This document shows, in pieces, positions 1-8,105 of a DNA stretch of 15,126 nucleotides. The number at the start of each line of letters is the position of its first letter. Position 1 is the stretch's first letter. The notes under the pieces were generated by a model. That model was not told where the DNA came from, did no database searches, and worked only from the letters and a program-made list of their open reading frames with translations. The stretch is from positions 1-15,126 of the forward strand of contig QIMB01000329.1 of NCBI GenBank assembly GCA_003233615.1. The letters are read 5' to 3'. Made by a program: the position numbers and the translations under genes. The stretch is from Nitrospirota bacterium (lineage in GTDB: Bacteria; Nitrospirota; Nitrospiria; Nitrospirales; UBA8639).

Positions 1-3000
1 GGGGCGGCCTTTCTAGGCGGTCCGTCTTTCGTCGAGGCCCAGAATGGGTCTCCTCATGAGGCACAGCCTGTGAGTATGTCCACTCCGTCAGCGGGATGGG
101 CCGAACGTTTGAAAGGCCAAACCATCACCGAAAATTCTATTGAAGGTCGAGCCGAGCGGGCTGCAAAGGTTGAGCTTCAACATCAACGTATGATGGACCA
201 GATGAAAAAAGAGATGGATCATCAGCCCGAAAACACCGGCACCTTTAATGAGATGTCGACGATGCATCAATATGGTGCAGGAAAAGGGAATGGGCTGCTG
301 ATGTCGGATCTGGAGGCTCAACCTGTGTCAAACAAGGGTGGGCGGTGTCCAAGTGCAGCGCCGGTCAAGGAGTATGATATTTCAGCCATCAATGCGGAAA
401 TTACTCTGAACGCCTGGTTAGACTACTATCCTGGCGTCATGTACGTCCTCACCGAAAACTTGGGCAAGGTTCGTGCTGAAGAAGCCAAGAATGCAGCGGC
501 AAGGGAGGTGGTCGGTCATTCGGATCCCGGTGCAATCATTGCCGGGGTTCAGGATCAGTGGATTCAACCATTGGTCATTCGGGGAAACCAAGGGGATTGC
601 GTGAAATTCACGCTGCGGAACAAGTTAGAATTTGGCGAAGAAGTCAGTCTTCACATCAGTGGCTCTGATATGGTGATGGCTGATACCGGGACGCCAGCAC
701 TGACGACCAATCCTGCTTCGGTGGCGGCAGAAGGCGAAACCCTTCAAATGGAATGGTACATTCATCCTGACACACAAGAGGGTGCTCGCCAATTTCACAC
801 CAATGGGAGTAATGACCGGGAGTTGACGGTGATGGGCCTTGCCGGCGCATTTATCGTTGAACCAGTTGGTTCGAAATACTGGGAACCACTCGGAACCGGT
901 CCGGCCACCAAAGCTGACAGTGGCTGGCAGGTGATGATTGAGAATGGAACCGGGCCTGCTTTTCGTGAATTTGTCGTCATTTATCACGAAATCGGGGATG
1001 AAGCCTTTCGGCCGGTTAACAAGCATGGGGACTTCCTGCCACAGCGGGATCCTTTAACGGATGCCTATCGGCCTGGTGCCCGGGCGCTGAACTATCGAAG
1101 CGAACCGTTTGGCATCAACAACATGCATATTCAACATGAGTACTTTGGATTTGAAGATGAATCCATGGCTTACAGCAGTTACACCTTTGCTGATGCCTCC
1201 CCGACTATTCCGCGGAGCTATTTAGGTGATCCAGCCAAGTGGCGGATTGTGCATGGGGGATCGGAAGTTTTTCATTCCCATCATCCGCACGGAGGATCAA
1301 TTCGCTGGCAGCGTAGCCCTCGGGCGACGCAAACGCCTATGTGGACCCTGGGGCAGAATGGACCAATAAAATATCCTCTCATCCGGACGAAATCCGACCG
1401 TGTTGACGTCGAACTCATTGGGCCAGCAGAAGCGTTGGACCTCGAAACGGAATGCGGGTCCGGCTTGTGTCAAAGATTGGCAGGAGATTTCTTATATCAC
1501 TGCCATGTTGCGCATCACTATGTGGCTGGAATGTGGGGCTATTGGCGTGTCTATAACACCATGCAAGTGCCAGGCGTCCAAAATGATGTGATGCCGCCAC
1601 TTCGTGAACTCCCGGATCGTCTGGGTCGGATCGCGAAGCCCGTGACCTCGGATAAGTTGGTGGGTACCACCGTCAACTGGTTTGGAGATTTATTTAAGAT
1701 TGTCGACAGTGGGAAGAGTAACTGGAAAAGTGATCCACCGGTCGTGACGATCAAAGATTGGGTAGAGATGCAGTTGGCCAACCAGGGTCAACCTGGCAAT
1801 ACGGCCGATGAAAAAGGTCAGCTTATGGCGTATGATGCCACGGTCATGGACTGGGTGTGGCAAGGCAATACAGCTATGAGCGAGAAAGAGGCCACAATAG
1901 GGCAAAACCCCAAGTACAAACCGGAATGGCAAGGATATACGGCAGGGGAACGGCGGCAGATTTGGTTTGAACCAGTAACAGGAAAGGTCGCCTGGCCATG
2001 GGTGACTCCCCATTTCGGGAAGCGGGTGCCTTTCTCAAAAGATCACAATGGAGCTCCCTGGCTTGAACCCATCAAGCATGATGAGAATGGGAATCCGAGT
2101 GTCTATCCTGCGGAGCCCGGTGAAAACGGACGGTGGAGTCTCTGTCCGGAACGGGCTGGTCGTGTGGAATATAATGTGCATTTCATCGAAACCGAGATTA
2201 CGCTGGCAGATGCTCAGGGGAGTGAGCCGGCAATCGTGGATAAACATGGCTTAATCTATGTCGTCCATGAAGAGGAAGCCGCCGTTCGTGCGAACAACAA
2301 TTTAAAATACCCACTGATCGTTCGAGCCAATATTTATGATTGTGTGGATTGGCTTCTGACGAGTGAATGGACTGATGATGATGTTACCAACTTCCAATCA
2401 TCGAAAATTAATACTCATTTTCACTTCCTTCAGTTTGACAACCAAGCGTCGGACGGGGTGATTTCGGGTATGTCGTATGAACAATCCATGCGACCGTTCC
2501 ATCAGTTTAAAAAGGAGAAAGAAAAAGGGTTGCCGGTCCCGATGAACGCCAAACTTACCAAGGCGGCCAAGGCCGGAGATACAACCATTCAACTCACGAA
2601 TGCCAAACAATATCATGTTGGGATCCCCATCATGGTTGGTGTGGATCAAGTGGGGAAATGGGAAATCCATCGGATCGCAAAAATTGCTAATGACACCCTG
2701 ACATTTACCGAACCGCTCAAGAACAATCATGCGGCCGGTGAGATTGCGACAGTGGAATATGTCTGGCAACGGTTCTGGGCTGATGCCGATGTCGGCACGA
2801 CTTTCTGGCACGATCATGCCTTTGGTGGAACCACCTGGCCTCATGGGGCGGTGGGGACAATTATTATTGAGCCCTATGGATCAACCTGGCACAACGCGAA
2901 GACCGGAGAACCTATTCGCACCGGCCCGATTGCCGATATTCACACGATCGAGCCAGTTGGTTATGATGTGGCTGGCAGCTTCAGGGAATATATGCTGCAT

Positions 3001-4827
3001 ATCCAGGACACCGTGCCCCATACGGTCAATATTGTGACTGCGGGGAATCCTCCCGGGCAGCCGGTGGAAGTGGCGTTGGAGGCTGGAAGGACAGTGGCCT
3101 TCATTATGCCTGCGACCGAATTGATCAAAATGACTCCAATGCCCTTCCTCAATGGAGGGACCCATACGACCGGGAGTGGGTTTAATTTCCGAGTTGAGCC
3201 ATTTGCCCAACGGTTGGCCAACAATCCGGATACCTCGCAACTCTTTAGTAGTGTGGTGCACGGTGATCCGTTTACGCCGATGCTCCGGGCTTACGTAGGG
3301 GATACGATGGTTCTTCGGATGTTAGATGTCACCATGAATGAAAGCAATGTCATGACTCTCTCAGGACATACGTTCCTGTCGGAACGCTATGCCGGGGATG
3401 CCAGTCGGAAAAATTCCCTTCATATTGGAATTGCCGAGCGGTATGACCTGGTTCTTCCTGATGCCGGTGGTCCACGTCGGCAAGCGGGGGACTATATACT
3501 CTTCAACGGAAGATTTTCTAAATTTTCCGAAGGGTCGTGGGGAATTATTCGGGTGCTAGATAAAGTGGTTTCGGATCTTCAGCCCTTGCCAAACCAAGCA
3601 ACGGGCAAAGAGGGAATTTCTGAAGCACTGCCAGTGTGCCCGAGTGATGCTCCTGTCAAGAGTTTCAATGTCGTCGCGATTGATTACCCGCAAATGAGCT
3701 TCAATCCGAATGCAGAGGAATCGATTGAAGTTGATTTTGAACGAAGGATCGAGCTGCGGAATCCTGATGCCAAGATTTATGTCTTGGAAGAAGATTTGAC
3801 GCGGGTTGCAGGCGCGCAACCCATGCCGCTGACACTTCGAGTCAATGTGGGCGATTGTATGAAAGTGAAACTCACCAATAAGATGAAGGATAGTCGGGCA
3901 TCGTTCTCGGCCATGGGTATGGCGTTTGATCCAAAGGATTCCTTAGGTTTGAACCTCGGGAACAATCCTGGTGATCAGACTGTGGCTCCAGGAGCAAGCC
4001 GGACCTACACGTACTATGCCGATCCCTTTAACGGGGAAATGCAAATGGTGGTGTGGGATTTCGGAAATGTTGCCATGAATGTCAGAAACGGACTGTTCGG
4101 TGGAGTCATTATCGGCCCGAAGGGATCTCAATATCGAGATCCTCAAACCGGAGCAGATATTTCTCTGAAGAATGCCTGGATTGCTGATGTCATTGTGGAT
4201 CGGACGATCCCTGGTCAAGAGAATCGAGCCAATTACCGTGATGCGGCCTTGTATTTCCAAGACGAGGACAACATCATGGGAACGGCCTTTATGCCCTACG
4301 TACAGAATGTAGCAGGGCTGATAGGTGTGAACTACCGGTCGGAACCCTATCCGTATCGGGAAGAAGCCGGCTGTACACTTGGCCGGATGTTCCAACCCTG
4401 TTCGGTGGATAACCCGCAGGATCCTGTCACACCCACCATCATGGCTCATGCGGGAGATCCTGTTCGAGTCCATGTCTTCGGAGCCGCGAGTGAACAGAAT
4501 GGTATGTTCACCGTCGAAGATCATGAATGGCCCATTGAGTCATTTATGGAAGGCGCTGATATGATCAGCACGGTGGAGTTTGCCAGTTCTGAAGGCCTGG
4601 AAGCATACATATCCTCTGCTGGTGGCCGTAATGCCAATACTGGGGATTATGTCTGGTCCAATGGGCGATTGAATTACGCCCAGTCAGGCCAATGGGGATA
4701 TTTCCGGGTGTTGCCTCCTAACGATCAGCGGATTCAACCGCTTCGTGGGCATGCTTCGTCAGGAAGTTCAACCGCCGAATTGGAGCAGCCTGAGGTTATG
4801 AAACCTACTCCAACGTCTTTTAAATAA
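1..4827 (+). CDS. Giant MofA/MnxG-like multicopper oxidase, 5' end outside the window
   Basis: The reading frame is open from base 1. Codons upstream of the GTG at 70 encode GAAFLGGPSFVEAQNG, which looks like the end of a signal peptide, perhaps Tat type, so the true start lies upstream. Residues are numbered from the codon at 70 (1585 aa). All four multicopper-oxidase motifs are visible: HxxHxH (H402, H405, H407), HCHx3Hx4M (H477-C478-H479, H483, M488; type 1 ligands C478, H483 and M488 with H402), HxH (H783, H785) and HxH (H914, H916). Three internal repeats begin at C93, C692 and C1190, suggesting six cupredoxin domains. Size, repeats and motif order resemble the bacterial Mn(II)-oxidising MofA/MnxG group; ordinary laccases are about 500 aa with the HxH pairs first. 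The protein is presumably exported and couples substrate oxidation to O2 reduction. The substrate is not determinable; Mn(II) oxidation is inferred from resemblance only. A strong terminator follows 33 bases after the stop. Confidence 0.9.
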   Translation, partial: GAAFLGGPSFVEAQNGSPHEAQPVSMSTPSAGWAERLKGQTITENSIEGRAERAAKVELQHQRMMDQMKKEMDHQPENTGTFNEMSTMHQYGAGKGNGLLMSDLEAQPVSNKGGRCPSAAPVKEYDISAINAEITLNAWLDYYPGVMYVLTENLGKVRAEEAKNAAAREVVGHSDPGAIIAGVQDQWIQPLVIRGNQGDCVKFTLRNKLEFGEEVSLHISGSDMVMADTGTPALTTNPASVAAEGETLQMEWYIHPDTQEGARQFHTNGSNDRELTVMGLAGAFIVEPVGSKYWEPLGTGPATKADSGWQVMIENGTGPAFREFVVIYHEIGDEAFRPVNKHGDFLPQRDPLTDAYRPGARALNYRSEPFGINNMHIQHEYFGFEDESMAYSSYTFADASPTIPRSYLGDPAKWRIVHGGSEVFHSHHPHGGSIRWQRSPRATQTPMWTLGQNGPIKYPLIRTKSDRVDVELIGPAEALDLETECGSGLCQRLAGDFLYHCHVAHHYVAGMWGYWRVYNTMQVPGVQNDVMPPLRELPDRLGRIAKPVTSDKLVGTTVNWFGDLFKIVDSGKSNWKSDPPVVTIKDWVEMQLANQGQPGNTADEKGQLMAYDATVMDWVWQGNTAMSEKEATIGQNPKYKPEWQGYTAGERRQIWFEPVTGKVAWPWVTPHFGKRVPFSKDHNGAPWLEPIKHDENGNPSVYPAEPGENGRWSLCPERAGRVEYNVHFIETEITLADAQGSEPAIVDKHGLIYVVHEEEAAVRANNNLKYPLIVRANIYDCVDWLLTSEWTDDDVTNFQSSKINTHFHFLQFDNQASDGVISGMSYEQSMRPFHQFKKEKEKGLPVPMNAKLTKAAKAGDTTIQLTNAKQYHVGIPIMVGVDQVGKWEIHRIAKIANDTLTFTEPLKNNHAAGEIATVEYVWQRFWADADVGTTFWHDHAFGGTTWPHGAVGTIIIEPYGSTWHNAKTGEPIRTGPIADIHTIEPVGYDVAGSFREYMLHIQDTVPHTVNIVTAGNPPGQPVEVALEAGRTVAFIMPATELIKMTPMPFLNGGTHTTGSGFNFRVEPFAQRLANNPDTSQLFSSVVHGDPFTPMLRAYVGDTMVLRMLDVTMNESNVMTLSGHTFLSERYAGDASRKNSLHIGIAERYDLVLPDAGGPRRQAGDYILFNGRFSKFSEGSWGIIRVLDKVVSDLQPLPNQATGKEGISEALPVCPSDAPVKSFNVVAIDYPQMSFNPNAEESIEVDFERRIELRNPDAKIYVLEEDLTRVAGAQPMPLTLRVNVGDCMKVKLTNKMKDSRASFSAMGMAFDPKDSLGLNLGNNPGDQTVAPGASRTYTYYADPFNGEMQMVVWDFGNVAMNVRNGLFGGVIIGPKGSQYRDPQTGADISLKNAWIADVIVDRTIPGQENRANYRDAALYFQDEDNIMGTAFMPYVQNVAGLIGVNYRSEPYPYREEAGCTLGRMFQPCSVDNPQDPVTPTIMAHAGDPVRVHVFGAASEQNGMFTVEDHEWPIESFMEGADMISTVEFASSEGLEAYISSAGGRNANTGDYVWSNGRLNYAQSGQWGYFRVLPPNDQRIQPLRGHASSGSSTAELEQPEVMKPTPTSFK

Positions 4828-4860
4828 CCGAGAGAGGTTAGAAAGACGGGGTGTTTCTGG

Positions 4861-4895
4861 ACGGGGGAGCCTTCATGGGCTCCCCCGTTTTTTTT
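4861..4895 (+). terminator. Strong intrinsic terminator after the multicopper oxidase gene
   Basis: A perfect 11-bp stem (ACGGGGGAGCC at 4861-4871 pairs with GGCTCCCCCGT at 4878-4888) encloses a 6-base loop and is followed by an uninterrupted run of T to 4895. It separates the oxidase transcript from the genes that follow. Confidence 0.95.
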
Positions 4896-5103
4896 GACAT
4901 TCTAGAAAGATGTTAGCCTCGGGAGACATGGCCTCTTGTGAATAATTCATGAAAAGACACAAGATAAGGTTTTTACAATTTACTCAAGTTTTCAGAAACG
5001 ATACTATGGGGACATACAATTGCTTTTACCAATATTATTACGGAAGATACGCTTTTGTCAGGCTAAAGCACGTAAGCGAAATTTTCGAAATCTCGACGAA
5101 GTT
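4896..5103. other. Non-coding part of the 353-bp gap upstream of the Sel1 gene
   Basis: No convincing reading frame is present in the gap between 4828 and 5180. It is AT-rich. Besides the terminator at its left end and the promoter candidate at its right end, it has one perfect 7-bp inverted repeat, TCTTGTG at 4934-4940 and CACAAGA at 4958-4964, with a 17-base loop. A short T run follows a few bases later (4970-4974). This could be a weak second terminator or an operator-like site; nothing decides between them. Confidence 0.4.
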
Positions 5104-5133
5104 TTGTCAAACATTTCTATGAAAACTTATAGA
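5104..5133 (+). promoter_or_regulatory. Candidate sigma-70 promoter for the Sel1-repeat lipoprotein gene
   Basis: TTGTCA at 5104-5109 (5 of 6 to TTGACA) is separated by 18 bases from TATAGA at 5128-5133 (4 of 6 to TATAAT). Transcription would start near 5140, leaving a leader of about 40 bases before the start codon at 5181. Another TTGTCA lies about 50 bases upstream, so the exact promoter is uncertain. Confidence 0.4.
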
Positions 5134-5180
5134 GAATCAGTTAACCCGAATAGACTATTCGTCAATAGCGAGGCATACAT

Positions 5181-5990
5181 ATGAAAAGGGCATGTACTAT
5201 GTTCGTGCTGAGCTGTTGCTTGGCGCTGGGAGCAGGAACGATTGGCTGCCAAAATGTTGAAGCCAATTACCAGGAAGGTGTCACGGCTCTTGACGCCGGC
5301 GACTACGAAACGGCCATGAAACAGTTTCGTATGGCTGCAGAAAAAGGCCATGCTGGTGCTCAAGCGGCTATTGGAGAACTCTATAATAGGGGGCGGGGTA
5401 TTCAACGGGATGCGCAGGAAGCTGCGAAGTGGTACCAACTGGCTGCTGAGCAAGGCCATGTGGATGCACAAGTAACGTTGGGGTGGATGTATAATGCCGG
5501 CACGGGTGTTCCACAAAACAATACTGAAGCCCTCAAGTGGTTTCGATTAGCCGCTGACCAAGGACATCCCGGTGCACAAAACAATTTAGGCGTGCTCTAT
5601 CGCAAGATGGGAAAAGGCCCAGATGATGCGACGAATGCAGTGGCGTGGTTTCAAAAAGCCGCAGACCAAGGGGTGGCTCCCGCCCAATATGCGCTAGGGC
5701 AAATGTATTTGAACGGTGACGGTATCGAGGAAAATGTGGCTAAAGCTGTTGAATTGTATACGCAGGCTGCCAACCAGGGTCTCTTAGAGGCTCAGGCCGA
5801 CCTCGGATTTTTGTATGCAACGCGGGAAGATAAGGTTCCCCAAGATTTCTTCCTTGCTTACAAATGGCTATCTTTGGCCGTCCAAAAGGGCGATAGAATA
5901 GCTATCAAGGATCTTGAGAAGTTGGCGGCAACGATGACCAATGAGCAAATCGAAGAAGCGAAAGAACTTGTTCAAAAAGAACCCAGCTAA
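5181..5990 (+). CDS. Sel1-repeat lipoprotein
   Basis: This is a 269-aa protein with a hydrophobic N-terminus and a probable lipobox ending at C23 (context GTIGC; Thr at -3 is atypical but tolerated), so it is likely anchored to a membrane facing the periplasm. Five full Sel1-like repeats of about 36 residues run from roughly 42 to 222, with a partial one to 240. Each has the pattern A...Y..AA.QG...AQ..LG..Y..G.GV. The C-terminal MTNEQIEEA stretch is typical of secreted Sel1 proteins. Sel1 repeats form alpha-alpha solenoids that bind other proteins; no catalytic residues are expected. A GAGG ribosome site lies 7 bases before ATG 5181; ATG 5199 would cut into the signal peptide. The gene lies 56 bases from the next one and may be co-transcribed with it. 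The partner is unknown. Confidence 0.9.
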   Translation: MKRACTMFVLSCCLALGAGTIGCQNVEANYQEGVTALDAGDYETAMKQFRMAAEKGHAGAQAAIGELYNRGRGIQRDAQEAAKWYQLAAEQGHVDAQVTLGWMYNAGTGVPQNNTEALKWFRLAADQGHPGAQNNLGVLYRKMGKGPDDATNAVAWFQKAADQGVAPAQYALGQMYLNGDGIEENVAKAVELYTQAANQGLLEAQADLGFLYATREDKVPQDFFLAYKWLSLAVQKGDRIAIKDLEKLAATMTNEQIEEAKELVQKEPS

Positions 5991-6045
5991 ATCAGATAAG
6001 ATTTTGTTATATTTATATTAGGTAACTGATTGTGTGGAGGAACTC

Positions 6046-6966
6046 ATGAATTGGAGATTATTTGTCATAGGAATTGTTGGAATAGGGTTTGGGATTTCCC
6101 TTGCATCACCCGCCTGGTCCTACGATGAAATCAAGGTGACAAATGGGGGAACTATTCAGGGGAAGGTGACGCTAGAAGGAGGAAAGCCTAGGCCCATGGC
6201 CTTCAATCTGGTGACGATTCCTGACCCCGTGTTTTGCGGGACTATTTCCACTGGTACGGGATGGCGACTTGTTGAGGACTTTATCATTGGTCCCCAAAAA
6301 GGACTCAAAGATGTTGTAGTCATGCTTAAGAATGTGAAGAAAGGAAAAGCGTTCACAGTGCCAAAGGTGCAGATTGAGTCCATCGACTGTGATTTTATTC
6401 CATTTGTGAATGTGATCAAGGATCGTGATGTCATTGAAGTGGTCAACATGGATCCTGTGCAGCATGATATTCAAGGCTATGAAACCGCAAGAAAACGGGG
6501 CGCGCGAGTTTTGTTTAATAGGCCGTTGCCCATGAATCCCTACCTTGAGCTGGCAGGACTTTTCGGGAAGAAATACATGGCCGGCGAACCCATGAGGGAA
6601 AAAATTCATTTACGAAAAGGGCGGAATATATTTGTGATGCAATGCGGATTTCATCCTTATATGTTCTCTTGGGGATTAGTGGCCGAGAATCCCTATTTTT
6701 CCATTACCAAAGAGGATGGAAAATTTTCTATCACGGATGTTCCTCCTGGGGAATATATTCTCACAGCTTGGCATCCGGGCATGAAAAAATTTATTGAGCA
6801 ACCAGTAACGGTCAAGGCGAAATCTTCCACAAAGGCCAATTTTGTGTACCAATCTCCCCAAGGGCGGCGAAGTGCACATGAAATTGAAAAGAATCCTCGT
6901 TTTGGGTTGGAACTGTTGAAAGAGGGAGAGGTCATTGTTCCTTCGATAAGATTACAGATTCCATGA
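6046..6966 (+). CDS. Exported cupredoxin-like protein with carboxypeptidase-regulatory-like C-terminal domain
   Basis: The start is set at ATG 6046 because GGAGG (6036-6040) sits 5 bases upstream; a GTG at 6034 in the same frame lies before that site. The product is 306 aa, with a signal peptide ending near ASPAWS. The middle is cupredoxin-like and has a plausible type 1 copper set: H140 (in PVQHDI), C200, H203 and M206 (in MQCGFHPYM). C64 and C115 could form a disulfide. From about residue 222 the stretch DGKFSITDVPPGEYILTAWH is the hallmark of carboxypeptidase-regulatory-like domains, a beta-sandwich seen in many secreted proteins. Such proteins are commonly annotated only by that C-terminal domain. 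A role in electron transfer or copper binding is inferred from the ligand pattern. It lies behind the Sel1 gene and is probably ended by the hairpin at 7034-7056. Confidence 0.82.
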   Translation: MNWRLFVIGIVGIGFGISLASPAWSYDEIKVTNGGTIQGKVTLEGGKPRPMAFNLVTIPDPVFCGTISTGTGWRLVEDFIIGPQKGLKDVVVMLKNVKKGKAFTVPKVQIESIDCDFIPFVNVIKDRDVIEVVNMDPVQHDIQGYETARKRGARVLFNRPLPMNPYLELAGLFGKKYMAGEPMREKIHLRKGRNIFVMQCGFHPYMFSWGLVAENPYFSITKEDGKFSITDVPPGEYILTAWHPGMKKFIEQPVTVKAKSSTKANFVYQSPQGRRSAHEIEKNPRFGLELLKEGEVIVPSIRLQIP

Positions 6967-7033
6967 AACTCCTATGAGTGTTTTGCCCATAGGCCCTTTA
7001 ATATTTTGAGTGAGCTGGTAATTCTTAAACTGG

Positions 7034-7056
7034 TTCAAGCGGGCTTGAAGTTTTTT
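7034..7056 (+). terminator. Probable intrinsic terminator after the cupredoxin-like gene
   Basis: TTCAAG (7034-7039) pairs with CTTGAA (7044-7049) around a CGGG loop and is followed by T6 at 7051-7056. AAAC at 7027-7030 could extend the stem against GTTT past a 3-base bulge. The stem is short and AT-rich, so termination may be partial. It lies only 35 bases before the next start codon. Confidence 0.5.
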
Positions 7057-7090
7057 CACCGTTTCTGACGTGGCGAAAGGAGGGGCGGTC

Positions 7091-7699
7091 ATGAATTCAA
7101 AATGTGGCGTTGTCGGATTCATCGTGAGTGCCGTGTTCGTCTTTGGGGCTATGGGGGTGGCCTTCGCTGCTGAAGAGGAAGAGTTAGAGGTGAGTTTCTC
7201 GCCTGAAGTGGTGGCCAATTATATTCATGCGGTGATTGCAGCGGATCGGGCTTTGTATACCACTCATGTGGTGGATCGGTTGCAAGAAGACAGAGTGGTT
7301 ATCGCAGTGGAAGCCTGGAAGCAACGAAAGGCACTTCCACTCCCCGCGCAAATGCTTTTAATGGCTGGGAAAACCGTAGAAATGAGCGGGTCTGCCCTGC
7401 GTTTTCGTTTGGCGAGCCTGTGGCCTATTTATGAAGAGAACGGGCCGAGTAACATCTTTGAGGAAGCTGGGTTGAAAGTAGTAGCCGAGGATCCTGATGA
7501 GGTCTACAGCGGGATAATTACTCGAGGGGACAAACGGTTCTTTAAAGCCATCTATGCGGATCGAGCGGTCTCAAAGGCCTGTGTGAATTGTCACAATGGA
7601 CATATTCTGAGCAGCAAACAGGACTTTAAGTTAGGCGATGTCATGGGCGGGATCATCATTTCGTTTCCACTGCCTATTGAAAAAGCGGAAACCCCCTAA
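7091..7699 (+). CDS. Tll0287-like (DUF3365) periplasmic mono-heme c-type protein
   Basis: The start is ATG 7091 because AAAGGAGG (7076-7083) lies 7 bases upstream; the in-frame GTG at 7070 precedes that site. The 202-aa product has a signal peptide cleaved near AFA-AE. The body matches the Tll0287-like family, a PAS-like fold known from stand-alone heme proteins and from sensor domains of histidine kinases. Family features include an early helix with YTTHVVDRL, a LPLPAQML stretch, LWPIYEENGPSN, AIYADRAVSKACVNCHNGH and a closing LGDVMGGIIISFPL. The CVNCH motif (residues 164-168) is the covalent heme c site. There is no transmembrane segment or kinase domain after it, so it is a free periplasmic protein, probably a redox or small-ligand sensing or electron-carrying subunit. 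It is followed by a strong terminator at 7823-7868. Confidence 0.85.
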   Translation: MNSKCGVVGFIVSAVFVFGAMGVAFAAEEEELEVSFSPEVVANYIHAVIAADRALYTTHVVDRLQEDRVVIAVEAWKQRKALPLPAQMLLMAGKTVEMSGSALRFRLASLWPIYEENGPSNIFEEAGLKVVAEDPDEVYSGIITRGDKRFFKAIYADRAVSKACVNCHNGHILSSKQDFKLGDVMGGIIISFPLPIEKAETP

Positions 7700-7822
7700 T
7701 TCGTCTGGTTCTTACGTGGTCATGGCTTGGCATGCGTAATTCTGTGAGGTATTCGATGTGAGGATCTCCCTCATAGTCAAAAAGCACGTGACAAAATAAA
7801 CAAAGAGTTCTGAGATAATTCG

Positions 7823-7868
7823 AGGCAGTCGAGAAGCCAGTGAAGACTTTTCGGCTGCCTATTTTTTT
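7823..7868 (+). terminator. Intrinsic terminator downstream of the Tll0287-like gene
   Basis: A 14-bp stem pairs AGGCAGTCGAGAAG (7823-7836) with CTTTTCGGCTGCCT (7847-7860), with two G-T wobble pairs and a 10-base loop. It is followed by A and then T7 at 7862-7868. It lies about 125 bases after the stop codon. Confidence 0.85.
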
Positions 7869-8105
7869 ACCAACTAACGAAGCAGATGGCGCATGAACAT
7901 TCAAGATGGATTCCTGCTGAAGGAAGTGGACTTTATTCCAGACGGTCTGTATTTTGAGCCTCCTCTGAGTTTTTCAACAAAGATTTCATATTGCTCCCTC
8001 ACTCTTGTAAGGAAAGAGCATGGGTGAGGGTGAATGTGTCCTTGGAGGTGAAAGCATAAGAGGCAGCGGAGCAGCGAACAATGATTATATTGTGGAGGCA
8101 TGTCA
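7869..8105. other. Remainder of the 406-bp gap between the heme-protein gene and the small secreted pair
   Basis: After the terminator there is no well-supported gene. A 44-codon frame (7893-8027, starting MNIQDGFLLK) lacks a convincing ribosome site. A perfect 7-bp inverted repeat, CCCTCAC at 7996-8002 and GTGAGGG at 8024-8030, could fold in the leader of the next gene. GGAGG at 8094-8098 is the ribosome site of the next gene. Confidence 0.4.

Noticed and set aside
70..72. GTG at 70 as the true start of the multicopper oxidase
   Set aside because: The frame stays open to base 1 and encodes what looks like the end of a signal peptide; no ribosome site precedes 70.
3943..4524. 193-codon minus-strand reading frame opposite the oxidase gene
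   Set aside because: It lies entirely inside a coding region with clear copper-oxidase repeats on the + strand. Its translation is Arg/Ile/His-rich, with no domain, signal peptide or ribosome site.
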